The position numbers and the translations under genes are program-made. A stretch of 64,000 bases of DNA from Mycobacterium sp. (GTDB lineage Bacteria > Actinomycetota > Actinomycetes > Mycobacteriales > Mycobacteriaceae): assembly GCA_021732005.1 (NCBI GenBank), contig JAKFVT010000006.1:54458-118457 (forward strand), in the 5' to 3' direction. Shown piece after piece: positions 46,647 through 56,600 of this stretch (its first letter is position 1; each line of letters begins with the position of its first letter). Below the pieces are notes generated by a model that ran no database searches, was not told the origin of the DNA, and saw only the letters and a program-made list of their open reading frames with translations.

Positions 46647-48113
46647 ATGGCCGGCCAGGGACCCACCAGCGACACACCGACAGGACTTGAGGACGCGGAC
46701 TTCTCCTCGGGTGGCACGGCGGTCCGGATAGCCTCGGTAGCCGCTCTGGGCGGCCTGCTCTTCGGCTACGACAGCGCGGTCATCAACGGTGCGGTCGACT
46801 CGATCCAGTCGGACTTCGGCATCGGTAACACCGAGCTCGGCTTCGCCGTCGCATCGGCGTTGCTCGGAGCCGCCGCCGGTGCGATGTCCGCGGGCCGGAT
46901 CGCCGACCGCATCGGCCGCATCTCGGTCATGAAGATCGCGGCGGTGTTCTTCCTCATCAGCGCCATCGGCACCGGGCTGGCACCGAATGTCGTGACGGTT
47001 GTCATCTTCCGGATCGTCGGCGGCATCGGCGTCGGCATCGCCTCGGTGATCGCGCCTGCCTACATCGCCGAGACCTCCCCGCCGCGCATCCGCGGCCGGC
47101 TCGGCTCACTACAACAGCTGGCCATCGTCTCCGGCATCTTCTTGTCGTTCGTGGTGAACTGGCTCCTCCAGCACGCTGCCGGCGGCCCGAACAAGGAACT
47201 GTGGCTGCACCTCGACGCCTGGCGGTGGATGTTCCTGGCGATGGCGATTCCCGCGATCCTGTACGGGGCGTTGGCGTTCACCATCCCGGAGTCGCCGCGA
47301 TATCTGGTGGCCAGTCACAAGATTCCCGAGGCGCGCCGGGTGCTGAGCATGCTGCTGGGCGAGAAGAACCTCGAGATCACCATCAGCCGCATCCGCGAGA
47401 CCCTGGAGCGCGAGGACAAGCCCTCGTGGCGGGATCTGCGCAAGCCCACCGGTGGGCTGTACGGCATCGTCTGGGTTGGCTTGGGACTGTCGATCTTTCA
47501 ACAGTTCGTCGGCATCAACGTGATCTTCTACTACTCGAATGTGCTGTGGCAGGCCGTCGGCTTCGACGCCGACCAGTCGGCCATCTACACCGTGATCACG
47601 TCGGTGGTGAACGTGGCGACCACGCTGATCGCGATCGCCCTGATCGACAAGATCGGGCGCAAACCACTCTTGCTGATCGGCTCGTCCGGCATGGCCGTCA
47701 CCTTGATCACCATGGCGGTGATTTTCGCCAATGCGACTCTGGTCGACGGCAAGCCGAACCTGCCGGGTGCCTCCGGGGTCATCGCGTTGATCGCCGCGAA
47801 CCTCTTCGTGGTGGCGTTCGGTATGTCCTGGGGGCCGGTCGTCTGGGTGCTGCTGGGCGAGATGTTCCCGAACCGCATCCGTGCGGCCGCACTTGGCCTG
47901 GCGGCGGCCGGGCAGTGGGCGGCGAACTGGTTGATCACGGTCACGTTCCCCGGCCTGCGCGAGCACCTGGGCCTGGCGTACGGGTTCTACGGGCTGTGCG
48001 CGATCCTGTCGGGGCTGTTCGTGTGGAAGTGGGTCATGGAGACCAAGGGGGTCTCGCTCGAGGACATGCACGCCGAGGTCCTGCACGACGGCAAGCCGGC
48101 GCGCTCCGGCTAG
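46647..48113 (+). CDS. Sugar porter family MFS transporter
   Basis: This is a 488-residue, 12-helix transporter with sugar-porter signatures: GGLLFGYDSAVINGA in helix 1, GRIADRIGRI between helices 2 and 3, PAYIAETSPPRIRGRL after helix 4, PESPRYLV after helix 6, QQFVGINVIFYYS in helix 7 and a VPETKG-like METKGVSLE near the end. It should import a hexose by proton symport. The ATG at 46647 has GGAAAGGA 6 nt upstream. The gene follows the HAD phosphatase gene. Confidence 0.92.
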   Translation: MAGQGPTSDTPTGLEDADFSSGGTAVRIASVAALGGLLFGYDSAVINGAVDSIQSDFGIGNTELGFAVASALLGAAAGAMSAGRIADRIGRISVMKIAAVFFLISAIGTGLAPNVVTVVIFRIVGGIGVGIASVIAPAYIAETSPPRIRGRLGSLQQLAIVSGIFLSFVVNWLLQHAAGGPNKELWLHLDAWRWMFLAMAIPAILYGALAFTIPESPRYLVASHKIPEARRVLSMLLGEKNLEITISRIRETLEREDKPSWRDLRKPTGGLYGIVWVGLGLSIFQQFVGINVIFYYSNVLWQAVGFDADQSAIYTVITSVVNVATTLIAIALIDKIGRKPLLLIGSSGMAVTLITMAVIFANATLVDGKPNLPGASGVIALIAANLFVVAFGMSWGPVVWVLLGEMFPNRIRAAALGLAAAGQWAANWLITVTFPGLREHLGLAYGFYGLCAILSGLFVWKWVMETKGVSLEDMHAEVLHDGKPARSG

Positions 48114-48119
48114 CCGAGG

Positions 48120-48707
48120 TCAGGGGACGTCGGTGTACTGCCAGCTCGCCCCGGTGTTGGAAAAGGTGAAGCCTTTGCCGGTCTGTTCGCTCACGCACGA
48201 GATGCCGGTTTGCTGCTGAACATTGCAGCGGAATCCGGCGGCCGCGAGAATCTTGTTGAACGGCAACGTCTTCGGCGCGCCGTTGGGTTGTTTGAATTGC
48301 TCGGACGGTACCGAGGCGAACTGGGGATCTTCCTGCGAGAACACCACGATCGAGTTGGGTGCGACAGTTTGCCCGCCGGCGTCGGTCACGGTATCCGGCG
48401 CACCGGTCACCCCGATCCGTCCGGTCGCCGAGCTCGACTGGCACCCGGCCCAGGTGCGGGGGACGATCACGCAGCGCCAGCTGCCGCTCGGGCTGGTGAA
48501 GTAGTAGCCCGAGTGGACGTCGTCGATCCGGGTGTAGAAGTCGAAGGCGTTGACCAGTTTGTCATTGCTGGGTCGCGCTGAACTGGTGGCTGTCGGTGGT
48601 GGAGCGGTTTGCTCGCCGGTCTCTTTGGTGGTGACGATGGGGTTGGAACAGCCGGCCAGGGTCACGACGACGGCGCCCAGGACGAACAGTGGCCGGGATC
48701 CTCGCAC
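48120..48707 (-). CDS. Lipoprotein of unknown function
   Basis: This is a 195-residue lipoprotein with signal peptide RGSRPLFVLGAVVVTLAGC, then a Thr/Pro-rich linker and a globular domain with Trp- and Cys-containing segments (SPSGSWRCVIVP, WAGCQSSS, FRCNVQQQTGISCVSE), giving two likely disulfides. No family with known function is recognised. The GTG at 48707 is the only start that leaves a normal signal peptide. It is divergent from hisE, with 54 nt between starts, and nearly touches the convergent transporter gene. Confidence 0.78.
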   Translation of the reverse strand: MRGSRPLFVLGAVVVTLAGCSNPIVTTKETGEQTAPPPTATSSARPSNDKLVNAFDFYTRIDDVHSGYYFTSPSGSWRCVIVPRTWAGCQSSSATGRIGVTGAPDTVTDAGGQTVAPNSIVVFSQEDPQFASVPSEQFKQPNGAPKTLPFNKILAAAGFRCNVQQQTGISCVSEQTGKGFTFSNTGASWQYTDVP

Positions 48708-48761
48708 GAGACGCCAGCCTAGTGGCCGACCGGAAACCGCCGTGACGGCGCCCGCATCCGC

Positions 48762-49043
48762 ATGGAACAATCGCAGGCCGTGAAGACCTTCGAGGAACTG
48801 TTCGCCGAACTGGGGGAGCGAGCCCGCACCCGACCGGCGGGCAGCGCCACCGTCGCAGCGCTGGACGGCGGTGTGCACGCCCTCGGCAAGAAGATCATCG
48901 AAGAAGCCGGCGAGGTATGGCTGGCCGCCGAGCACGAATCCGACGAGGCGCTGGCCGAGGAGATCAGCCAGTTGTTCTACTGGACGCAGGTGATGATGGT
49001 CGCCCGTGGCCTGACCCTCGACGACATCTACCGGAAGCTCTAG
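48762..49043 (+). CDS. hisE: Phosphoribosyl-ATP pyrophosphatase
   Basis: The 93-residue, MazG-like helical enzyme hydrolyses PR-ATP to PR-AMP in the second step of histidine synthesis. The core includes [18 protein letters not shown] (metal-binding EExxE pattern) and [16 protein letters not shown]. The length equals that of the stand-alone mycobacterial HisE. It lies 9 nt upstream of the hisG ATG. Confidence 0.96.
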   Translation: MEQSQAVKTFEELFAELGERARTRPAGSATVAALDGGVHALGKKIIEEAGEVWLAAEHESDEALAEEISQLFYWTQVMMVARGLTLDDIYRKL

Positions 49044-49052
49044 GTGGCTGCC

Positions 49053-49907
49053 ATGTTGCGCGTTGCCGTCCCCAACAAGGGCGCGCTGTCCGAATCCGCT
49101 GCCGAGATCCTCTCGGAGGCCGGCTACCGACGGCGTACCGACCCCAAGGACCTCACCGTCATCGACCCGGCCAACGGCGTCGAGTTCTTCTTTCTGCGCC
49201 CCAAGGACATCGCGATCTACGTCGGCTCCGGGCAGCTCGACTTCGGCATCACCGGACGTGATCTGGCCGCCGAATCCGATGCCCCGGTGACCGAGCGGCT
49301 GGCGCTGGGCTTCGGCTCGTCGAGCTTCCGGTACGCGGCACCGGCCGGACGGGAATGGGCAATCGCCGACCTGGCGGGCAAGCGCATCGCCACGGCGTAC
49401 CCGAATCTGGTCCGGAAAGACTTGGCGAGCAAGGGAATCGAGGCCACCGTCATCCGCCTCGACGGAGCGGTCGAGATCTCGATCCAGCTCGGCGTGGCCG
49501 ACGCGATCGCCGACGTGGTCGGTTCGGGCCGGACATTGCGGCTGCACGATCTGGTGGCTTTCGGTGAGACTCTGTGTGATTCGGAAGCGGTGCTGATCGA
49601 ACGGGCCGGCAACGGTGACGACTCCAACCGGGCCGCGCGCGACCAATTGGCGGCCCGAGTCCAGGGTGTGGTGTTCGGCCAGCAGTACCTGATGCTCGAC
49701 TACGACTGCCCGCGTTCGGTGCTCGAACGCGCCACCGAGGTCACCCCCGGCCTGGAGTCGCCCACGATCGCGCCGCTGGCCGACCCGGACTGGGTTGCGG
49801 TGCGCGCTCTGGTTCCGCGCCGCGACGTGAACGCGATCATGGATGAGCTTGCGGCCATCGGGGCCAAGGCGATTCTGGCCTCCGACATCAGGTTCTGCCG
49901 CTTCTGA
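49053..49907 (+). CDS. hisG: ATP phosphoribosyltransferase (long form)
   Basis: The 284-residue HisG catalyses the first, committed step of histidine synthesis (ATP + PRPP). N-terminal [14 protein letters not shown] is the standard start, so the ATG at 49053 was chosen over GTG 49044. [10 protein letters not shown] and the PRPP loop [20 protein letters not shown] are present. Residues from about 210 to 284 form the ACT-like regulatory domain that mediates histidine feedback in the long form. It is co-transcribed with hisE. Confidence 0.96.
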   Translation: MLRVAVPNKGALSESAAEILSEAGYRRRTDPKDLTVIDPANGVEFFFLRPKDIAIYVGSGQLDFGITGRDLAAESDAPVTERLALGFGSSSFRYAAPAGREWAIADLAGKRIATAYPNLVRKDLASKGIEATVIRLDGAVEISIQLGVADAIADVVGSGRTLRLHDLVAFGETLCDSEAVLIERAGNGDDSNRAARDQLAARVQGVVFGQQYLMLDYDCPRSVLERATEVTPGLESPTIAPLADPDWVAVRALVPRRDVNAIMDELAAIGAKAILASDIRFCRF

Positions 49908-49975
49908 GGTTGGCCCGCCGCTGCGGCGGCTGCGTGTTAGCGTCCCTTTAGTTGCCACCGGCCCGAAGGACCGTC

Positions 49976-50458
49976 ATGACGCACGTTCTCGTTCTGTTGC
50001 TGGCCCTACTGATCGGCGTGATCGCCGGACTGCGCGCCCTGACCGCCCCCGCGGTTGTGGCGTGGGGCGCATTTCTCGGGTGGATCGACGTCACGGACAA
50101 ATGGTCGGCGTGGGTGGGCAGCTGGATCACCGTGGCCGTGCTGACGGTCCTGTTGTTCGTCGAACTCGTCACCGATCAGCTGCCGAAGACGCCCAGCCGC
50201 AAGACCACCGCGCAGTTTCTGACCCGCTTGCTCACCGGTGCGTTCGCCGGCGCGGTGATCGGCAGCGCCTTCTTTCACACGTTCAGCTCGGTGGGCGCAG
50301 GCATCATCGGTGCCGTGCTGGGCACCCTGGGCGGCTATGAGGCACGCTCACGGCTGGTGGCGGCCAATGGGGGCCGTGATCTTCCGGTGGCGGTGGCCGA
50401 GGATGTCATCGCCGTCGGCGGTGGCTTCCTGGTGGTCTACCTGACCAGCCTTATATGA
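49976..50458 (+). CDS. DUF4126 family membrane protein
   Basis: The 160-residue protein has about four hydrophobic helices and the family's early GLRALTAPAVVAWGAF and ELVTDQLPKTPSRK motifs. The function is unknown. It matches the position of M. tuberculosis Rv2120c after hisG. GAAGGA lies 5 nt before the ATG at 49976. The stop overlaps the oxidoreductase start (ATGA), so the two are coupled. Confidence 0.88.
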   Translation: MTHVLVLLLALLIGVIAGLRALTAPAVVAWGAFLGWIDVTDKWSAWVGSWITVAVLTVLLFVELVTDQLPKTPSRKTTAQFLTRLLTGAFAGAVIGSAFFHTFSSVGAGIIGAVLGTLGGYEARSRLVAANGGRDLPVAVAEDVIAVGGGFLVVYLTSLI

Positions 50459-51825
50459 GAGCCCACTACGACGCAATCATCGTCGGCGCCGGACAGGCCG
50501 GCCCACCCTTGGCCGGTCGACTGACGGACGCCGGTCAGGCCGTAGCGGTGATCGAACGCAAACTCGTCGGCGGAACGTGCGTCAACTCCGGCTGTATACC
50601 GACCAAGACCCTGGTCGCCAGCGCGCACACCGCCCACACCGCCCGCCGCGGTGCCGACTACGGGGTGTCCACCGGCGACGTGTCGGTCGACATGGCAAAA
50701 GTCAAGGCGCGCAAGGACGGAATCGTGCTGGGGGACCGCAGTGGCGTCGAATCGTGGATCGAGGGGATGCCCGGCGCCACCCTCATCCGCGGTCATGCCC
50801 GATTCGAGGACCCGCACACCCTTCGCGTCGGGGACGATGTCCTGACGGCCGACCGGATTTTCCTCAACGTCGGGGGCCGTGCGGTGGTGCCGGAGCTGCC
50901 GGGTCTGTCCGATATCGACTACCTGACCAATGTCGGCATCCTCGAACTCGACGTGGTACCTGACCATTTGGTGATCGTCGGCGGCAGCTACATCGGGCTG
51001 GAGTTCGCCCAGATGTATCGCCGGTTCGGCGCCCGTGTGACCGTGCTCGAACGGGGGCCGAGGCTCACGCCGCGCGAGGACGAGGACGTCTCCGCGGCCA
51101 TCGAGGACATCCTCACGGCTGAGGGCATCACCGTCGTCACCGGCGCGTCCGGTCTACGGTTCGCCAAGCGCGACAACGGTTTCGAGGTGGTTCCGTACGA
51201 CGGGGCGGCGCCCATCGCCGGTTCACATCTGCTGGTGGCCGTGGGCCGCCAACCCAACACCGACGACCTCGGCCTGGACCAGGCCGGTATCGAGGTCGAC
51301 GGCCGCGGCTACATCGTCGTCGACGACCAGCTTCGCACCAGCGCCGAGCACATCTGGGCGATGGGGGATTGCAACGGCAAGGGTGCCTTCACCCACACCT
51401 CCTACAACGACTTCGAGATCGTCGCAGCCAACCTGCTCGACGACGATCCGCGCCGGGTCAGCGACCGGGTACCGACCTATGCCCTCTACATCGACCCGCC
51501 GCTCGGTCGGGCCGGCATGACCGTGGACCAGGTGCGCAAGTCCGGACGTCGGGCCCTGGTCGGCAGACGGCCGATGACCAGGGTCGGCCGGGCGGTGGAA
51601 AAGGGTGAAACGCAAGGCTTTATGCAGATCGTTGTCGACGCCGACACCGAGGAGATCCTCGGAGCGGCGATCCTCGGCGTCGGCGGCGACGAGGTCATCC
51701 ATTCGATCCTCGACATCATGTCCGCCAAGAAGCCCTACACCGCGATATCGCGGACCATGCACATCCACCCGACCGTCAGCGAACTGGTACCCACCATGCT
51801 GCAGGAGCTGGAACCGCTCACTTAG
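50455..51825 (+). CDS. Class I pyridine nucleotide-disulfide oxidoreductase (mercuric-reductase-like)
   Basis: The 456-residue flavoenzyme has FAD motif DAIIVGAGQAGPPLA, redox-active Cys pair in GGTCVNSGCIPTK (CxxxxC), NAD(P) motif LVIVGGSYIGLEFAQ, second FAD motif IWAMGDCNG and the C-terminal catalytic His-Glu in MHIHPTVSEL. It lacks the metal-binding HMA domain and C-terminal Cys pair of true mercuric reductases. The real electron acceptor is therefore uncertain; a disulfide or quinone is possible. It is coupled to the DUF4126 gene. Confidence 0.88.
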   Translation: MRAHYDAIIVGAGQAGPPLAGRLTDAGQAVAVIERKLVGGTCVNSGCIPTKTLVASAHTAHTARRGADYGVSTGDVSVDMAKVKARKDGIVLGDRSGVESWIEGMPGATLIRGHARFEDPHTLRVGDDVLTADRIFLNVGGRAVVPELPGLSDIDYLTNVGILELDVVPDHLVIVGGSYIGLEFAQMYRRFGARVTVLERGPRLTPREDEDVSAAIEDILTAEGITVVTGASGLRFAKRDNGFEVVPYDGAAPIAGSHLLVAVGRQPNTDDLGLDQAGIEVDGRGYIVVDDQLRTSAEHIWAMGDCNGKGAFTHTSYNDFEIVAANLLDDDPRRVSDRVPTYALYIDPPLGRAGMTVDQVRKSGRRALVGRRPMTRVGRAVEKGETQGFMQIVVDADTEEILGAAILGVGGDEVIHSILDIMSAKKPYTAISRTMHIHPTVSELVPTMLQELEPLT

Positions 51826-52648
51826 CGGTAGGTTTCCTCTTGCTGCCGGCAAGGCCTTTGGCCGCAGTGTGTTTCGCGCCCGTTGCGGAGGCCGGTGGTG
51901 TGGCGGCGGCGCCGCCTGCCTTGACTCCGTTGATGTTGAAGCCGGGCCCGGACTTCACGAGGAGCTGGTTGCTGGTGAACAACGCCCCGGCGACCGCCAA
52001 GGGGCCGTCACCGGCCTGGACCTTGTTGTTCGAGCCCAGCACGCTGAAGACCGAATTCGCCGTGCCTTGGGTCGTGGTCACGATGAACGCGTTGTACGTC
52101 CCGAGGTTGGTCGCGCTACTGAGCGTGCCGAATGCGTGGACAAAGCTCTGGTCGCCGGTATTGAACGAGGCGTTGCCGTTGCCGAAGCTCAGCACCTGCG
52201 AGCCGCTACCGAATAGATTCACCGCGACGTTGCCGACGCCCAGTGCTTCGGCGTTGGAGCTGCCGACGGACACCGCGAGGTTCAACAACTCCGTCGGCGC
52301 AGCTCCGGCGTGGGTGTCGGCGTTGGGCCCGGCCGAAAGTGCCAGACCCAGGCTGGTGGCGACCGCTTTACTACTGTTGCCGAGCGCGGTCGCAGAGCCG
52401 AACCAACCGAAGACGCCGGCGAAGGCCCCGTCGCCGAGGGCAAGTGCGGCACCGAGCCCGCCCTCAGCGCGAGCTTCCGCTCCCGATCCGAGCGCAAGCG
52501 CAATCGTGGTCGGACTACTGGTGCAGTGGGCACTGTTGCCGAAGCCGAAGGCCGACGCGCAGCTGGCCTCGGCTGTCCCGCAACCGAGCCCCATCGTCAT
52601 CGTGGCGGCGGCCAGTGCACCGAGCGAGATCGAAAAGTATCGGTTCAT
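51818..52648 (-). CDS. Secreted Ala/Gly/Ser-rich repetitive protein
   Basis: The 276-residue product has a signal peptide (residues 1-28, with Cys in GLGCGTAEA). The mature part is built of short degenerate repeats rich in Ala, Gly, Ser and Asn, for example GAALALGDGAFAGVFG, ALGVGNVAVNLFGSG and VLSFGNGNASFNTGD, in a periodic pattern that suggests a beta-solenoid or beta-roll surface protein. The C-terminal 35 residues are a basic, disordered Lys/Thr/Ala tail. I know no function. It overlaps the convergent oxidoreductase gene by 8 nt. Confidence 0.7.
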   Translation of the reverse strand: MNRYFSISLGALAAATMTMGLGCGTAEASCASAFGFGNSAHCTSSPTTIALALGSGAEARAEGGLGAALALGDGAFAGVFGWFGSATALGNSSKAVATSLGLALSAGPNADTHAGAAPTELLNLAVSVGSSNAEALGVGNVAVNLFGSGSQVLSFGNGNASFNTGDQSFVHAFGTLSSATNLGTYNAFIVTTTQGTANSVFSVLGSNNKVQAGDGPLAVAGALFTSNQLLVKSGPGFNINGVKAGGAAATPPASATGAKHTAAKGLAGSKRKPTAK

Positions 52649-52731
52649 GACCGGAGAGATTATTGGCCCGACGCACGGCTAACTGACGTATCCGTAAAAT
52701 TCGCACCCTTCTAGGTTGGGCGCCGCTCTGG

Positions 52732-52737
52732 CATGCT
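52732..52737 (+). promoter_or_regulatory. -10-like box CATGCT before the TM2 gene
   Basis: CATGCT ends 7 nt before the ATG at 52745. It differs from TANNNT only at the first base. Confidence 0.3.
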
Positions 52738-52744
52738 GTGGGGC

Positions 52745-53128
52745 ATGACTGAGCCGCAGTTCGGAGGCACCGAGGGCGCGCCGCCGCCCAACTACCAGGC
52801 CCCGCCGAATTACCCGATGCCGCCGCAGTATCCGGGCCCGGGTGGCTACGTCGATCCGTCGGCCCCGTTCGGCCGCCATCCGGTCACCGGTGAACCGCTG
52901 TCGGACAAATCCAAGATTGTCGCCGGGCTGCTGCAGCTGCTCGGATTGTTCGGCCTGGTGGGGATCGGCCGCATCTACCTCGGCTACACCGGACTGGGTA
53001 TCGCCCAGCTGCTGGTCGGGCTCGTCACGTGCGGGATCGGCGCGGTCATCTGGGGGATCATCGACGGCGTCATGATCCTCACCGACAAGGTGCGCGACCC
53101 GCAGGGACGCCCCCTGCGTGATGGGTAG
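52745..53128 (+). CDS. TM2 domain membrane protein
   Basis: The 127-residue protein has a Pro/Tyr-rich cytoplasmic N terminus (residues 1-50) and a TM2 domain with two helices around GIGRIYLGYTGLGIAQLL, whose aromatic and glycine pattern is typical, then IIDGVMILTDKVRDPQG. TM2 proteins are small membrane proteins of undefined role. It overlaps the start of the DUF2752 gene by 8 nt, resembling the Rv1615-Rv1616 arrangement. Confidence 0.87.
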   Translation: MTEPQFGGTEGAPPPNYQAPPNYPMPPQYPGPGGYVDPSAPFGRHPVTGEPLSDKSKIVAGLLQLLGLFGLVGIGRIYLGYTGLGIAQLLVGLVTCGIGAVIWGIIDGVMILTDKVRDPQGRPLRDG

Positions 53129-53531
53129 CGTCGACCAACCACACAGAACCCGGCTCTACACCGGGGTCGCTACGGGTGCGCTGGCCATCGGTGCCCTCAC
53201 CTATGTCGGCATCGCCGACCCGCACCGGCCCGGCTCACTGTTTCCGCCGTGCCCGTTCCGGTTGCTCACCGGCTGGAACTGCCCGGCGTGCGGTGGCCTG
53301 CGGATGACCCACGACCTGCTGCACGGTGACGTCGCAGCCGCTGTCGTCGACAACGTGTTCCTGCTCGTCGGTTTGCCCCTGGTGGCCCTCTGGGCGATCT
53401 GGCGGATCCGGCGAGGGGAGCGGGCGTTTCCGCTGTCGGCGATCAGCGTGATCGCCGTCGCGGCGATCAGCTGGACGGTCATCCGGAACCTGCCGGGCTT
53501 CCCGCTGGTGCCCACACTTATTGCGCAGTGA
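53121..53531 (+). CDS. DUF2752 family membrane protein
   Basis: The 136-residue protein has the family motif CPFRLLTGWNCPACGGLR followed by His-rich THDLLHGD, between hydrophobic helices at about 15-31 and 72-90, with a third near 99-115. The CP(F)...CPxCG(G) cysteines may bind metal. Function unknown. The ATG at 53121 overlaps the TM2 gene end. Confidence 0.88.
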   Translation: MGSVDQPHRTRLYTGVATGALAIGALTYVGIADPHRPGSLFPPCPFRLLTGWNCPACGGLRMTHDLLHGDVAAAVVDNVFLLVGLPLVALWAIWRIRRGERAFPLSAISVIAVAAISWTVIRNLPGFPLVPTLIAQ

Positions 53532-53548
53532 CGCCCACATCGCGCTGA

Positions 53549-53554
53549 TACACT
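53549..53554 (+). promoter_or_regulatory. Extended -10 promoter element upstream of gltB
   Basis: TACACT preceded by TGA gives an extended -10 (TGnTACACT). It predicts a gltB leader of about 120 nt. I could not identify a clear GlnR site. Confidence 0.42.
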
Positions 53555-53680
53555 CAGAACTGAAAATCATCGGGCCGGTGCAGTCCCAGACATCACACGT
53601 CAGACTGCGGTAAGGCCAATCACCACGCGCGTCGCGCACACCAGCTTTCCGCCGCATGACCGACCGCGGAGGAGCGTGGA

Positions 53681-56600
53681 ATGCTGTTCTCGGCACTTCC
53701 CGAAGCGCAGGGTCTCTACGACCCCCGGCACGAGTCCGACTCGTGCGGTGTGGCGATGGTGGCCGACATCCAGGGTCGACGGTCGCACCAGATCGTCGCC
53801 GATGGGCTGACGGCACTCGAACACCTCGAACACCGCGGTGCCGCCGGCGCCGAACCCAACAGCGGTGACGGCGCCGGGATCCTGCTGCAACTGCCGGTCG
53901 AGTTGCTCTCAGCTGTCGTGGAGTTCGATCTTCCCGCGCCAACAGTCACTGGCTGCAACACCTTTGCCGCCGGCATCTGCTTCCTGCCGATGGATCAGTT
54001 CGCTCGGCAAGCCGCCATCGGCCGGGTCGAGGCGATCGCCGAGGAGGAGGGCCTGGAGGTCCTCGGGTGGCGAGCCGTGCCGGTCGACCCTGACGGCGCC
54101 GAAGTCGGCGCCACCGCGCTGGGCTGTATGCCGCACATGTCGATGCTGTTCGTGGCCGCTCCCGAACGGAACGGCCACCGGGCCGGCGGGATCGAGCTCG
54201 ACCGCCTCGTCTATCCGCTGCGCAAGCGCGCCGAGCAGGGACCCGACAGCGTCTACTTCCCGTCGCTGTCCAGCCGCACCGTCGCCTACAAGGGCATGCT
54301 CACCACAATGCAGCTGCCGCAATACTTTCCCGATCTGCGCGACGAACGGTGCCGCAGCGCGATCGCGATCGTGCACAGCCGCTTCTCCACCAACACCTTT
54401 CCGTCCTGGCCGCTGGCGCACCCCTTCCGGTTCGTGGCGCACAACGGCGAAATCAACACTGTGCGGGGCAACCGCAACCGCATGCACGCCCGGGAAGCGA
54501 TGCTGGCCAGCGCCATGATTCCCGGTGACCTGAGCCGGCTTTCGCCGATCTGCACCCCCGATGCGTCGGACTCCGCGTCGTTCGACCAGGTGCTCGAGCT
54601 GCTGCATCTCGGCGGCCGCAGCCTGCCGCACGCCGTGATGATGATGATCCCCGAGGCGTGGGAGAACAACACCACCATGGATCCGGCCCGCCGGGCGTTC
54701 TGCCAGTACCACGCCTCGCTGATGGAGCCCTGGGACGGACCGGCCTGTGTGACATTCACCGACGGCACCGTGGTCGGAGCGGTGTTGGACCGCAACGGGT
54801 TACGGCCCGGCCGGTGGTGGCGCACCATCGACGACCGGGTGATCCTGGCCAGTGAGAGCGGTGTGCTGGACATTCCGCCGGGTGAAGTCGTGGCCAAGGG
54901 GCGTCTCGAGCCGGGCAAGATGTTCCTGATCGACACCGCCGCCGGGCGGCTCGTCAGCGACGACGAGATCAAGGGTCAGCTCGCCGCCGAAGCGCCATAC
55001 GCCGAATGGCTGCACGCCGGTCTGCTGGATCTGACGACCCTGCCGCCCCGGACCCGGGTCGCGCCGAACCACGAATCGGTGGTGCGGCGCCAGGTCGCGT
55101 TCGGCTACACCGAAGAAGACCTCCGGATCATGCTCACCCCGATGGCGGCCTCCGGCCAGGAGCCGCTCGGGTCGATGGGCACCGATACCCCGGTGGCTGT
55201 GCTGTCCCAGCGCCCCAAACTGATCTACGACTACTTTGTCGAACTGTTCGCCCAGGTGACGAATCCGCCGCTGGACGCCATCCGCGAGGAGATCGTCACC
55301 TCGATGGCCCGCGTCATGGGTCCCGAACATAACCTGCTCGAGCCGACGGCTGCCTCCTGCCGCCAGATCCTGCTGCACTGGCCGGTTCTGGACAACGACG
55401 AGCTGAACCGTATCGTCCACATCAACGACGACGGGGAACAGCCAGGCCTGAAGTCCGCCGTGCTGCGGTCGCTCTACGACGTCGAGCGCGGCGGGGAAGG
55501 CCTGGCCGAGGCCATCGAGGAACTGCGCCACCGGGCGTCCGAAGCGATCGCCAAAGGCGCACGCACCCTGGTCATCTCCGACCGGGACTCCGACCACACC
55601 CGCGCGCCGATCCCGTCGCTGCTGGCGGTCGCCGCGGTGCACCACCACCTGGTCCGCACCAAGCAGCGCACCATGGTGGCGCTGGTGGTGGAAAGCGGTG
55701 ACGCCCGCGAGGTGCACCACATCGCGCTGCTGATCGGATACGGGGCGGCCGCGGTCAACCCGTATCTGGCGTTCGAGTCGATCGAGGACCTGATCCGCGA
55801 GGGCGAACTCACCGGCATCGACGCGGGCACCGCCGTACGCAACTACCTCAAGGCACTCGGCAAGGGTGTCATGAAGGTGATGAGCAAGATGGGCATCTCG
55901 ACCGTCGGATCATACACGGCCGCACAGGCTTTCGAGGCCATCGGGCTGTCCAAGGACGTGGTCGACGAATACCTCACGGGCACTGTCAGTCAACTCGGCG
56001 GCGTCGGACTCGACGTGCTCGCCGACGAAGTCAAGCTGCGGCACCGCCGTGCCTACCCGGAGAACCCCACCGAGCGGGTGCATCGCCGCCTCGAAGTCGG
56101 TGGCGAATACCAGTTCCGCCGCGAGGGCGAGCTGCACCTGTTCACCCCGGAAACGGTCTTCTTGCTTCAGCATTCGACCCGGACCAGGCAGGGCGAGGTG
56201 TTCGCCAAGTACTCCGAGGAAGTCAACCGGCTGTCCCGCGAGGGCGGTACGCTGCGCGGCCTGTTCAGCTTCAAGAGGGATCTGCGGCCGCCGGTTCCGC
56301 TGCACGAGGTGGAGTCCGTCGAGGCCATCTGCACCCGCTTCAACACCGGCGCCATGAGCTACGGCTCCATCTCGCAGGAAGCACACGAGACCATGGCCAT
56401 CGCCATGAACAACCTCGGCGGGCGCTCCAACAGCGGTGAAGGCGGCGAAGACGAAGACCGGCTCTACGACCCGCGCCGGCGCAGCGCCGTCAAACAGGTG
56501 GCGTCCGGCCGGTTCGGTGTCACCAGTGACTATCTGGTCAACGCAACCGATATCCAGATCAAGATGGCCCAGGGCGCCAAGCCCGGCGAGGGCGGGCAGC

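Noticed and set aside
53532..53680. GlnR operator upstream of gltB
   Set aside because: GATAC-n6-AACTG is too far from the GTnAC-n6-GnAAC consensus to call.
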